Origin: Oscillospiraceae bacterium
GTDB lineage: Bacteria > Bacillota > Clostridia > Oscillospirales > Oscillospiraceae
Direction: 5' to 3'
NCBI GenBank assembly: GCA_031264545.1
Contig: JAISDV010000118.1
Span: forward strand, 1-6,730
Length of the DNA stretch: 6,730 bases
A program made the translations under genes and the position numbers. Positions 1 through 6,667 of the stretch are shown piece by piece (positions within the stretch are counted from its first letter, which is position 1; every line of letters begins with the position of its first letter). The notes under the pieces were generated by a model. The model was not told where the DNA came from. It saw nothing but the letters and a program-made list of their open reading frames with translations, and did no database searches.

Positions 1-1086
1 CACATAATCCCCGGGCCGGATCACGGGTAATTGCCGCTGAACCGCGAATTTATCGTTGTTTTCACAGAGGCTTCCCACCACGTCGTAAAGATGATCGGCG
101 GGCGCGTTCTCTTTGCCCATAACCGTGATGTGGTGATAAGCGCCGTACATAGCCGGACGCATCAGGTTGCAGGCGCAGGCGTCAAGGCCGACGTATTCCT
201 TGTGTATGTGCTTATGGTGCACGGCCCTTGCGACAAGGCAGCCGAACGGCGCGAGCATAAATCTTCCGAGCTCGGCATACAACGCAACGTCGCCCATGCC
301 CGCCGGCACGAGGATCTGGTGATAGACCTTGCGCACGCGCTCGCCAATGGCGGTAATGTCCGCCGGCATCTGATCCTCGCGGTAAGGAATACCGATACCC
401 CCGGAGAGATTGATGAACGTGATGTGCACGTCGAGTTCATTTTTGAGCTCCAGCGCGAGACGGAAAAGCACCGCGGCAAGCGTCGGATAATAATCGTTTG
501 TTACCGTGTTTGACGCAAGGAAAGCGTGAATGCCGAATTCTCGGACACCCTTGTCCCGGAGCAGCCTGAAAGCCTGGAACATCTGGGGCTTGGTCAGCCC
601 GTATTTCGCGTCTCCCGGCGTATCCATGATGGTATTCGAGATTTCAAAGTTGCCGCCCGGATTATAGCGGCAGGAAATCTTTTCGGGAATGTGTCCGATA
701 GCCTTTTCGAGAAAATCGATATGCGTAATGTCGTCGAGGTTAATGATCGCGCCGAGCTTGTCGGCCAGAACGAAATCCTCCGTCGGCGTGTCGTTTGAGG
801 AAAACATGATGTGCTCTCCGCCGATACCGCAGCGCTCGCACAGCATCAGCTCGGTTAGGGACGAGCAGTCCATGCCGCAGCCCTCTTCACTCAGGATTTT
901 CATGATTCCGGGGCTGGGGGTGGCTTTTACCGCAAAGTATTCCCTGAAGCCCTTGTTCCAGGAAAAGGCCTTGTAAAGCTTTCGCGCGTTTTCACGTATG
1001 CGCTTTTCATCGTACAGATGATAAGGCGTGGGAAATTCTTTGGAAAGCGCTTGAAGCTGCTCGAGCGTTACAAATGGCTTTTTCAT
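1..1086 (-). CDS. lysA: Diaminopimelate decarboxylase, N-terminal 362 codons (3' end outside the window)
   Basis: This PLP-dependent, fold-type III enzyme decarboxylates meso-2,6-diaminopimelate to L-lysine, the last step of lysine synthesis, in the cytoplasm. The frame is open from ATG at 1086 to the window edge. The PLP lysine is K54 in FAVKATP. The barrel continues through GIHAFLASN (185-193), NLSGGIGIPY (226-235), the phosphate-binding AELGR (271-275) and NLMRPAMYGAYHH (307-319). The active-site cysteine motif supplied across the dimer is LCENND (340-345). Family members are about 420-430 residues, so roughly 60 C-terminal residues are missing because of the window edge, not a mutation. 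Several motifs differ from the E. coli/Mycobacterium form (ELGR for EPGR, HAFLASN for HxHIGS), which fits a divergent lysA clade that I recall from Firmicutes and other anaerobes. The start is set by AAGGAG ending 8 nt upstream. A promoter lies in the 110-nt gap to the upstream acyltransferase. A related ornithine or other amino-acid decarboxylase is the less likely alternative. Confidence 0.94.
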   Translation of the reverse strand, partial: MKKPFVTLEQLQALSKEFPTPYHLYDEKRIRENARKLYKAFSWNKGFREYFAVKATPSPGIMKILSEEGCGMDCSSLTELMLCERCGIGGEHIMFSSNDTPTEDFVLADKLGAIINLDDITHIDFLEKAIGHIPEKISCRYNPGGNFEISNTIMDTPGDAKYGLTKPQMFQAFRLLRDKGVREFGIHAFLASNTVTNDYYPTLAAVLFRLALELKNELDVHITFINLSGGIGIPYREDQMPADITAIGERVRKVYHQILVPAGMGDVALYAELGRFMLAPFGCLVARAVHHKHIHKEYVGLDACACNLMRPAMYGAYHHITVMGKENAPADHLYDVVGSLCENNDKFAVQRQLPVIRPGDYV

Positions 1087-1143
1087 TGACTTTGCTCCTT
1101 TTGTTTTATTGAGTTAGAGGACTAAAGCTTGTGCCGTATAGCA

Positions 1144-1172
1144 AATATAACAGAAATGCGCGGTGTTTGCAA
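1144..1172 (-). promoter_or_regulatory. Sigma-A promoter with extended -10, upstream of lysA
   Basis: Read on the minus strand, TTGCAA (1172-1167) is followed by a 17-bp spacer and TATATT (1149-1144). A TG dinucleotide (1152-1151) one base before the -10 makes it an extended -10 promoter. The expected start is near 1137, giving a leader of about 50 nt before the lysA ATG. The leader is too short for a lysine riboswitch. The promoter lies wholly in the gap after the acyltransferase stop, so lysA can be expressed independently. No terminator is visible after the acyltransferase, so read-through is also possible. Confidence 0.65.
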
Positions 1173-1196
1173 TTCGTGAAATGTTCCGAACCTGCT

Positions 1197-2258
1197 TTAT
1201 TTTCGAACCGTATTTTGTGGTTTCCGTCTTTTTCCGAGGCTATCCGCCGCATTTTCGAGCAGGTCTGTCCGGATAAGCTGAAAAAACTTTTCAGACAGCC
1301 AATCGCCGAGGGTGCAGACCGCATAAATACCGCAGGCGGTCAGGAGGATTGCCGCTATCGCGAGCGGAACTGGGAGTTTGAGAAACGGGACAAAACGTCC
1401 GGTCAAAATATGCGTCCAGATCAGGGGATGCGTGTGGATGATGTAAACGCCAAAAGAAGTCCTGGCCAGCATGGCAATGCACTTTTGCAGGGAAGGCGCG
1501 CGAAGCGCCAGCCGGCTGAAAAACAGCAGCAAGAGCACGGCTGATAAAAGCGTGAAAGGCGAGGTATAGGAGATCAGAGCCTGCGTGTTGAACAGCAGCG
1601 TCCCCGCCCAGGCAAGCAGGACTGAAAGGCCATATGCCGCGAGGTACCAGAATTTGCCCGCTTTCCGCTCCGGCGCCATATTGCGCAAACAGCCGCCGAG
1701 CGTATACAGGCAAAGCAGCCAGAGAAAACCATAGCCGCCGTGAAGCTGATACAGGTCAAGGCCCGTGATATTTCCTAAGAAAACAAACACGAGCACGACG
1801 CTCAAGGCCAGCCCGGCGGTTTCGCGTTTTGTAAGAGCCGTCAGCAGCTTATTTATATAGGGTATGAAAAAGAACAGGGCAAAATAGGCCGTAAAATACC
1901 AGTAGACGCCGTGAATCACCGGCGTAACGGCCATAAGCCACGCGTCCGGGCCAAGGCTGCCGCGCAGGAGGGCGGCAAACAGCGCCGTGATCACGAGCGA
2001 TTCCAAAACGACCCTAAGCCACAGGGAGAGGAGCCGCGATCTTTTGTACCTGCCCTTGCTGAGGACATAACCGCTGACAAGTCCGAAGCAGTTGACGGCA
2101 CAGATGCATGCGGTCTCAAGGAGCCATGCGGCAGCATATGCGGCACTGCCATGCTCCGCGGCGGTCAGAACGCCACCCGTTCCCAGAATGTGTAAGATCA
2201 CCACCATGAACATGGACACACTTTTCAGCAAATCGACCCCGTATTCGCGCGTTTTCAT
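1197..2258 (-). CDS. Acyltransferase_3 family integral membrane O-acyltransferase
   Basis: A 353-residue polytopic membrane protein of the Acyltransferase_3 family (OatA/WecH-like transmembrane acyltransferases), which move acetyl or other acyl groups onto extracytoplasmic sugars, lipids or wall polymers. The N-terminus YGVDLLKSVSMFMVVILHILG (about 6-26) is the family signature; H23 is the conserved first-helix histidine thought to be catalytic, with R4 just before it. About ten hydrophobic helices follow, including GVYWYFTAYFALFFFIPYI in the first half. The late SFGVYIIHTHPL segment is also typical. The C-terminal tail (about 335-353) is basic and polar, so cytoplasmic. There is no fused SGNH hydrolase domain, so it is a stand-alone transmembrane type; the acceptor cannot be told from sequence. 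The ATG at 2258 is preceded by GAGG at 7 nt spacing. No glycan-synthesis genes are adjacent. Confidence 0.88.
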   Translation of the reverse strand: MKTREYGVDLLKSVSMFMVVILHILGTGGVLTAAEHGSAAYAAAWLLETACICAVNCFGLVSGYVLSKGRYKRSRLLSLWLRVVLESLVITALFAALLRGSLGPDAWLMAVTPVIHGVYWYFTAYFALFFFIPYINKLLTALTKRETAGLALSVVLVFVFLGNITGLDLYQLHGGYGFLWLLCLYTLGGCLRNMAPERKAGKFWYLAAYGLSVLLAWAGTLLFNTQALISYTSPFTLLSAVLLLLFFSRLALRAPSLQKCIAMLARTSFGVYIIHTHPLIWTHILTGRFVPFLKLPVPLAIAAILLTACGIYAVCTLGDWLSEKFFQLIRTDLLENAADSLGKRRKPQNTVRK

Positions 2259-2288
2259 GCTTTTTCCTCAGCCTCCGTTCATGGCTCT

Positions 2289-2317
2289 ATTATAGAATAC
2301 AAACAGACGTTTGAACA
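2289..2317 (-). promoter_or_regulatory. Probable promoter of the acyltransferase gene
   Basis: On the minus strand a perfect TATAAT (2294-2289) lies 30 nt upstream of the acyltransferase ATG. The -35 position, 17 bp further upstream, is TGTTCA (2317-2312), a weak 3/6 match. The site sits directly after the oppA terminator, which fits a new transcription unit starting here. The weak -35 suggests low or activated expression. Confidence 0.55.
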
Positions 2318-2328
2318 GAGTGCCCGGC

Positions 2329-2357
2329 AAAAAAGGAGCCGCCCAAACGGGCGGCTC
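2329..2357 (-). terminator. Rho-independent terminator of oppA
   Basis: A perfect 9-bp GC-rich stem pairs 2336-2344 with 2349-2357 (GAGCCGCCC and GGGCGGCTC, 4-nt loop). On the minus strand it is followed by one C and then six T residues (2334-2329). It begins 23 nt after the oppA stop codon, in the correct orientation to end that transcript. Confidence 0.93.
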
Positions 2358-2380
2358 TTTATCAGGGTCAAGCGGGTCAA

Positions 2381-4156
2381 TTACGCGGTTTTGGAGGTAT
2401 AGCCGAAGAAGAAATATCCGAGCGGGGTGTAGTACATGCCCTGAATGGTGGGATCGAGCATATATTTCTGTGTATAGAAATATATGGGAGCGAGAACCTT
2501 ATCCTGCCCAATGAGAATATCCTCGGCCTTGTGGAACGCGTCCATACGATCTTCGGCAACGGCGGTGGCCTTCGCGGCGTCGATCAGCGCGTCATATTCC
2601 GGATTGCTGTACTGCGCGTCGTTGTTGCCGCCGTCTGTGTACCACATATCCAGGAAGGAGCAGGGATCGTTGTAGTCCGCGATCCAGCCGTTGCGCGCGA
2701 TCTGATAGTTGCCGTCCTTACGGTTCTGGAGGAACACCGCCCAATCCTGGTTGCCCAGGGAAACGGTAATGCCCAGCTCGGTCTGCCACATCTGCTGGAG
2801 GGCCTCGCCGATGGCCTTGTGCCCGTCGTTTGTATTGTAGAGGTATTCAACGGCGGGGAAACCCGCGCCGTCGGGATAGCCGGCCTCCGCGAGCAGCTGG
2901 CGCGCCTTTTCGCAATTCGCTTCATAGTCCTCGGCGGCAACGGAATAGTAGTCGCCGCCGACGGTGCGGAAGTCGTCTCCGCTCGGGCCGTCCGCATCGT
3001 AAGTGCCGGAGGGCACGTAGCCGGTCGCGGGGAGCTGGCCGGTCTGCGTGACGTTTTCAACGATGTAGTTGCGGTCAATAACGAGAGAGAAGGCCTCGCG
3101 GACACGGGGGTCGTCAAAGGGCGCCTTCTCGACGTTGAAGGAGGCGTAATAAGTTCCGAGATAATCCACGATGTGGAGCTCGCCGCCGGCGAGCAGCGTC
3201 GCGATCTCGTCGGTGGGAACTTCTTCGATGAATTGGAGTGTTCCGCTGTTGAATGCCGATAAAATGGCGTTGGCGTCGTCCATGAGCTGGAAAGTGATGG
3301 AATCCGGGCCAAGCTTATCGTATTCATAGTAGTTTTCGTTCTTTATGGCCTTGATGTAGGAGTTATGGGTCCACTCGCTCATCTTGTAGGGGCCGTTGCC
3401 GATATAGGTCGCGACGTCGAAGGTCCACTGGTCTCCGGCCGCGTCGATAACGTCCTTGCGAACCGGGAAAGCGGCGGGGAATGCGCAGACCTCTATGAAA
3501 TATGGGCAGTCGTAGGTCAGTGTAACGACAAAGGTGCCGTCGTCGGGCGCGGAAACCGCGAGCGTTGAGGGGTCGGCATAGTCCATGACCTCGGCTTGGG
3601 AAACCTCGCCGGTCTCTTCATCGGTGACATCCTCAAACTGTCCGGTGGGTGTGCCGTAAAAAACCTCGTTGTAGCCCTTGACCATGTCGATCATGTAAGT
3701 ATAGTCCGCGGCGGTAGCGGGCGTCGCGAGACGCTGCCACGCATAGACGAAGTCATTCGCGGTGACGGCCTGGCCGTCGCTCCATTTCGCGTCGGAGCGC
3801 AGCTTGAAGGTATAGGTAACCGTTCCGTCGTCGTTGACGGTCTTGTCATAGGACTCGGCCTGGCCGCTGTCGAGCGTGGCATTGCCCGCGCCGTCGTCGA
3901 TCCATCTTATCAGCCCCTCGAAGAAATGGTTGAGCATAATGGCGCCGTCAACAGCTGAGTTGAGCGCGGGGTCGATGGTCTGCGGCTCGGAAGCCAGATT
4001 GACGGCAAGGTCAAACGTCGTAGGCTCCACAACGGGGGGAGCCGATTCGCTCGGAATCGGCGACTCTGCAGGCGTCTTGGGCGTGCAGCCGGCCAGCGTA
4101 CCGGCCAGCATAAGCGCGGCAAGCGCAAACGCGAGAAGTTTTTTTGTGTTTCTCAT
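2381..4156 (-). CDS. oppA: Oligopeptide ABC transporter substrate-binding lipoprotein (OppA-like)
   Basis: An extracytoplasmic peptide-binding lipoprotein (SBP_bac_5 family) that captures oligopeptides and delivers them to an OppBCDF-type ABC permease. The N-terminus has two lysines, a hydrophobic core and the lipobox LAGC with lipidated C24, followed by a Pro/Ser/Glu-rich linker (about 25-46). The family signature is YTFKLRSDAKWSDG at 115-128, continuing into the ANDFVYAWQR segment (133-142). Near the C-terminus, IADYNDPCSFLDMW (about 492-505) matches the OppA DYxDP element. At 591 residues it is longer than E. coli OppA (543); an acidic stretch around 173-192 accounts for part of the difference. 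The start has an excellent AGGAGG (4169-4164) 7 nt upstream. No permease or ATPase gene is adjacent, so it is an orphan binding protein within this window and may serve a shared permease or act in peptide sensing. The symbol reflects the family, not proven orthology. Confidence 0.95.
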   Translation of the reverse strand: MRNTKKLLAFALAALMLAGTLAGCTPKTPAESPIPSESAPPVVEPTTFDLAVNLASEPQTIDPALNSAVDGAIMLNHFFEGLIRWIDDGAGNATLDSGQAESYDKTVNDDGTVTYTFKLRSDAKWSDGQAVTANDFVYAWQRLATPATAADYTYMIDMVKGYNEVFYGTPTGQFEDVTDEETGEVSQAEVMDYADPSTLAVSAPDDGTFVVTLTYDCPYFIEVCAFPAAFPVRKDVIDAAGDQWTFDVATYIGNGPYKMSEWTHNSYIKAIKNENYYEYDKLGPDSITFQLMDDANAILSAFNSGTLQFIEEVPTDEIATLLAGGELHIVDYLGTYYASFNVEKAPFDDPRVREAFSLVIDRNYIVENVTQTGQLPATGYVPSGTYDADGPSGDDFRTVGGDYYSVAAEDYEANCEKARQLLAEAGYPDGAGFPAVEYLYNTNDGHKAIGEALQQMWQTELGITVSLGNQDWAVFLQNRKDGNYQIARNGWIADYNDPCSFLDMWYTDGGNNDAQYSNPEYDALIDAAKATAVAEDRMDAFHKAEDILIGQDKVLAPIYFYTQKYMLDPTIQGMYYTPLGYFFFGYTSKTA

Positions 4157-4420
4157 TTTTGTACCTCCTAAATATCATTTTCAGTTTCTTGTGAAGCTCG
4201 AGAAACCCGGGAAACCTCAGGGCTTCGAGCCTCGCATATATCTGACCTTCCTCCGTTCTTGCCGTGGGCCCGCAGACGCCAAAGCCAAAAGGACCAAAGC
4301 AGAAACGGTGGAAAAGCCTTACAAAAGAACTATGTGCAGATGCCGCTAAGGGACATCTGTCACAGCGCAGGGGAGCGGCTTAAAAACGATAAACCGGAGC
4401 TTTTTCACGCGTCCGGACAA
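4157..4420 (-). other. Gene-free upstream region of oppA
   Basis: This 264-nt stretch lies between the terminator of the candidate small RNA and the oppA start codon. It contains the strong oppA ribosome binding site but no -35/-10 pair I could defend. The only near match, TATTTA, almost touches the Shine-Dalgarno and would leave essentially no leader. The oppA promoter is therefore unassigned. It may be poor in consensus and activator dependent, or oppA may depend on read-through past 4425-4460. I recognise no riboswitch or T-box in it. Confidence 0.45.
4333..4364. repeat. Imperfect hairpin in the oppA upstream region
   Basis: TGTGCAGATG (4333-4342) can pair with CATCTG-T-CACA (4354-4364): ten pairs with a single bulged T and an 11-nt loop. 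On the minus strand it is followed only by a mixed pyrimidine stretch, not a clean T-tract, so a terminator is possible but not convincing. It could equally be a leader structure or an operator. Confidence 0.4.
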
Positions 4421-4589
<169 letters not shown>

Positions 4590-4592
4590 ATT

Positions 4593-4620
4593 ATTGTAGG
4601 GGCGTTTTTCATTTTGTCAA
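4593..4620 (-). promoter_or_regulatory. Strong minus-strand promoter firing into the GACA repeat
   Basis: On the minus strand a perfect TTGACA (4620-4615) is followed by a 16-bp spacer and TACAAT (4598-4593, 5/6). Counting from the -10, +1 falls near 4586, two bases inside the microsatellite that begins at 4588. It is one of the two best promoter matches in the window. Confidence 0.75.
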
Positions 4621-4623
4621 GCA

Positions 4624-4659
4624 TTTTTCGCAATTTCCCCCAACTTTTTTTCGCAATTT
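4624..4659. repeat. Two 13-bp direct repeats directly upstream of the repeat promoter
   Basis: TTTTTCGCAATTT occurs exactly at 4624-4636 and 4647-4659, 23 bp apart (about two helical turns). On the minus strand these read AAATTGCGAAAAA at about -50 to -38 and -73 to -61 relative to the predicted start near 4586. The spacing and place suit a regulator with tandem half-sites or an A-tract UP element. Confidence 0.7.
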
Positions 4660-4763
4660 TCTTGCAGCGGACAGTACAAAAAAATACTGGAGTCCGGCGC
4701 TGCGGCTGCCTGCAGCCTGCGATGGACAGGATAAGTCCGCCTTTGACAAACTCGGCTGAAAAT

Positions 4764-4792
4764 AGTCTAGCATAAATTAACAGCCTTGTAAA
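4764..4792 (-). promoter_or_regulatory. Second, upstream minus-strand promoter
   Basis: On the minus strand TTTACA (4792-4787, 5/6) is followed by a 17-bp spacer and TAGACT (4769-4764, 4/6), with TG at 4772-4771 forming an extended -10. The predicted start is near 4757. A transcript from here would run about 170 nt to the first repeat base and then on to the same terminator. The plus strand also shows TTGACA at 4744-4749, but it lacks a matching -10. Confidence 0.55.
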
Positions 4793-5221
4793 GCAAATTG
4801 TTACATAAACATTAAATATCAAGCGTAAAAGTCTTAACATAATAGCCTTGCGCGCCCGGCCATAGTCATAAAGGCTCGTATCATCAAGGAACGGTTACAG
4901 ACCGGAAAATACAGGCGGGCAAGCCATTTGCAGCACAGATGGACGGACAGCCGCGGGAGAGGAACGGACGCGGGAACGTTTCGTATCAGCCTATGCCGTA
5001 TTTAAATGCGGGAAAGTTTTGAAAAGAATTCCGATTTGGCCCCTGTTTTTTCCTATTAGTGAGGGGATGTCATCTAACGCCGCCAGCATAGGCTTATACG
5101 CTTAGTAATCGAGAAAGGCGGCTTAACTATCTGCATCACGGTGTAGCGGCATTTTGGATTGTTGTGCATCTGTTCTGAAAAAAGCGGGAAAACAAAAATA
5201 TAGATAAATCTCATTTGCGCA
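4793..5221. other. Intergenic region without a supported gene
   Basis: About 430 nt between the repeat-associated transcription unit and the promoter of the plus-strand pair. The left part (4793-4845) is AT rich. The middle holds a plus-strand open frame from 4846 to 5022 whose only ATG (4939) lacks a ribosome binding site, so I do not call it. The right part contains the inverted repeat listed separately. I see no RNA gene, transposase or recognisable relic here. Confidence 0.6.
4982..5100. repeat. 119-bp segment bounded by 15-bp inverted repeats
   Basis: CGTATCAGCCTATGC (4982-4996) and GCATAGGCTTATACG (5086-5100) are reverse complements apart from one mismatch, separated by 89 bp. The interior has smaller nested symmetries: the near-palindrome CGTATTTAAATGCG (4997-5010) and a CCCCT/AGGGG pair. 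It could be a small non-autonomous mobile element, a structured RNA or a long-range hairpin. I found no clear target-site duplication at its edges. Confidence 0.55.
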
Positions 5222-5250
5222 TTGACTTTAATATTATTGAGATATATAAT
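5222..5250 (+). promoter_or_regulatory. Sigma-A promoter of the DUF2089-like/membrane protein pair
   Basis: TTGACT (5222-5227) and a perfect TATAAT (5245-5250) are separated by exactly 17 bp of AT-rich DNA, placing +1 near 5257 and leaving a leader of only about 22 nt. A start codon at 5222 is ruled out because that TTG is the first base triplet of the -35 box. Confidence 0.88.
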
Positions 5251-5278
5251 AAATATTATTAAAGAGAGGGGGGAGTTT

Positions 5279-5581
5279 GTGGCGTTGGAAATTGTTCCCG
5301 AATGGATGGTGAACCTTGAAGACGAAGATGTTACCTTCATCAAGAAATTTCTGCAGGCTTCCGGCTCACTAAAAGAAATGGCGCGGCAATACGGCGTAAC
5401 CTATCCTACTGTGCGTTTGCGGCTTGATAAGTTAATACAGAAAATCCAAATCAGCGAGGACACCGCCAACGAACCCTACGTTGCGCTCATTAAACGGCTT
5501 GCCATTGGCGATAAGCTTGATTTCGATACCGCAAAAATTCTAATCGCCGAGTATAAGAAGCTGGGGGTAAAAGCGACATGA
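5279..5581 (+). CDS. DUF2089-like helix-turn-helix protein
   Basis: A 100-residue soluble protein starting at GTG 5279, 22 nt after the predicted transcription start, behind the purine-rich AGAGGGGGGAG (5265-5275). TTG at 5285 is an alternative start. Residues 13-28 (LEDEDVTFIKKFLQAS) and 29-55 (GSLKEMARQYGVTYPTVRLRLDKLIQK) match the DUF2089 pattern: an acidic helix, then a helix-turn-helix with the YPTVRxRLD recognition helix, resembling sigma region 4. The C-terminal part (about 56-100) is helical and charged and carries no further recognised domain. It lacks the N-terminal zinc-ribbon cysteines seen in some DUF2089 proteins. It probably binds DNA, perhaps its own promoter. Its stop overlaps the next start (ATGA), so it is co-translated with a membrane protein, suggesting a membrane-controlled regulator. 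Function is inferred. Confidence 0.87.
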   Translation: MALEIVPEWMVNLEDEDVTFIKKFLQASGSLKEMARQYGVTYPTVRLRLDKLIQKIQISEDTANEPYVALIKRLAIGDKLDFDTAKILIAEYKKLGVKAT

Positions 5582-5964
5582 GGCACGTTAGTGTTGTCTT
5601 GGTTTTTCTGCTTGTCTGTGGCGTGGGCGTGATTGCCCTGCAAATGTTTTTGTCGAAGAAAGAGAATAAGTGGGCGGGACTTATCTTGCCGATTATCTCA
5701 TTCGGCATTTCCTTGATGGCTTTATTGGCTGTCCTGCTTTTTTCTGCTCATAAAGGGGTATCAACACTTACAGTAGGTGGGGTTGTCGTCGAGCAAACGA
5801 CTGCGCAAACAACTGAAATGCTTACTATTATCGGAACGGCTTTATATATTTTTCTGCTTTACAACATACCGACGGCTGTTTTGCTTGCCATATTCGCGGC
5901 TTGCGGGGGAAAACGCAAAAAGCGGCGCGATTTAGAAAAAATGAGTGTTCAAGATTTAGAATAG
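5578..5964 (+). CDS. Small three-helix membrane protein coupled to the HTH gene
   Basis: A 128-residue integral membrane protein of no family I recognise. Hydrophobic helices lie at about 3-26, 33-56 and 81-108. The short basic turn KKENKW (27-32) and the basic C-tail GKRKKRRDLEK (110-120) should be cytoplasmic by the positive-inside rule, leaving the Thr/Val-rich segment 58-80 (with VGGVVVEQTTAQTTE) outside. The ATG overlaps the stop of the upstream gene by four bases (ATGA), with GGGGG ten bases upstream, so translation is coupled. This arrangement suggests that it senses or tethers something for the cytoplasmic HTH partner, as membrane anti-regulators do, but no motif proves that. It is the last gene of the operon. 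Confidence 0.85.
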   Translation: MRHVSVVLVFLLVCGVGVIALQMFLSKKENKWAGLILPIISFGISLMALLAVLLFSAHKGVSTLTVGGVVVEQTTAQTTEMLTIIGTALYIFLLYNIPTAVLLAIFAACGGKRKKRRDLEKMSVQDLE

Positions 5965-5985
5965 CTTCTTGACAATCTGGATTTT

Positions 5986-6042
5986 GCCGCGGCACTACGC
6001 CGCTGAAAATGGGGAACAGGATAAAATACAATCCTGTTCCCC
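5986..6042. terminator. Hairpin pair between convergent genes, probable shared terminator
   Basis: Two hairpins separate the convergent genes. The first is GCGGC/GCCGC (5989-5993 with 5999-6003). The second is a perfect 12-bp stem pairing GGGGAACAGGAT (6011-6022) with ATCCTGTTCCCC (6031-6042) around an 8-nt loop. On the minus strand the large stem is followed by ATTTTC, a modest T-tract, which suits the lipoprotein gene. On the plus strand no T-run follows it, so termination of the plus operon is less certain. Confidence 0.6.
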
Positions 6043-6099
6043 GCTGTCATCCGTTTCATTATAAGCGCAGAGTCGATCCCCGCGGTACGCTTATTATTT

Positions 6100-6645
6100 T
6101 TACAAGTATCCGCCTTCCGCCGGAGACATATTTTTATAGTCTTCCGTACTGTAAATGTACTCTGTGATATACGTCACAAACGCCACAAGACGGCCGCGGG
6201 TATCGGGCGGCCCTGAATCCGCATACCACGGTCCGCCGTCATTGCAAACAATCGTCCTTGTTTCTTCATTACAAGTATAGGTGAGAGCATATACAGCATA
6301 TGGCTCATGAGTCGTATAGCTCCTTCCCGCTATGTTCAGGTCAATTTCAGAGTTGATGTCATCAGGCAGTCCGGATACTTCGTATTCTGCAAACGCGTGG
6401 TATATTTCGCGCATTTTATCCGCCGGAATCGTAAAATCAATCGTTTCAGTTCCGGCAATGATCAAATCCTTTGTAAAGGTGCCGCTATAAGTATCAATGC
6501 GGTTATTGCCGCATATTCCGTAGTCAATTAAAAAATTAAAGTCACCCGGCATGTCAGATTCATTTGCATTGAGGATCTGCCCGTTTACTGCCTGACAACC
6601 CGTCATAAGCATAATACAAGCAAGCAAGAACCAGTGTTTTTTCAT
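6100..6645 (-). CDS. Small secreted lipoprotein of unknown function
   Basis: A 181-residue lipoprotein precursor. The start at 6645 is preferred over the upstream in-frame ATG at 6714 because the signal peptide begins exactly here (MKKHWFLLACIMLMTGC). The start also has GGGGGA upstream and sits just after a TATAAT box that the longer version would span. The lipobox is LMTGC with lipidated C17. The mature part (about 165 residues) is acidic, with DFNFLIDYGICGNNRIDTYSG near its start, a mixed strand/helix middle and a C-terminal YITEYIYSTEDYK helix. Two cysteines (in GICGN and YTCNEE) plus a third in VCNDGG might form a disulfide outside the cell. The DFNF-YG-IDT-KD pattern reminds me of uncharacterised Firmicute lipoproteins, but I cannot name a family. 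It is monocistronic in this window and convergent with the HTH/membrane pair. Confidence 0.86.
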   Translation of the reverse strand: MKKHWFLLACIMLMTGCQAVNGQILNANESDMPGDFNFLIDYGICGNNRIDTYSGTFTKDLIIAGTETIDFTIPADKMREIYHAFAEYEVSGLPDDINSEIDLNIAGRSYTTHEPYAVYALTYTCNEETRTIVCNDGGPWYADSGPPDTRGRLVAFVTYITEYIYSTEDYKNMSPAEGGYL

Positions 6646-6667
6646 AAATATTCCCCCGTAAACTCTG

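Noticed and set aside
2531..3262. Long open frames antisense to oppA (also 2584-3327 in a shifted minus frame)
   Set aside because: They are shadows created by GC-biased third positions of oppA; the OppA frame carries the signal peptide and all family motifs.
4744..4776. Plus-strand promoter from TTGACA at 4744
   Set aside because: No acceptable -10 at 16-18 bp; the best candidate (TAGCAT) needs a 19-bp spacer, and no plus-strand gene follows for about 500 bp.
4846..5022. Plus-strand open frame ending in a 27-codon ATG peptide (4939-5022)
   Set aside because: No ribosome binding site, no promoter, and no start codon for the longer frame. It also overlaps the left arm of the inverted repeat. 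It may be chance or a gene remnant.
5222..5278. N-terminal extension of the HTH protein from TTG at 5222
   Set aside because: The TTG is part of the -35 box and the extension would be encoded by the promoter itself, upstream of the predicted transcription start.
5074..5343. Minus-strand 89-codon open frame
   Set aside because: It is antisense to the promoter and start of the HTH gene and has low-complexity content with no family resemblance.
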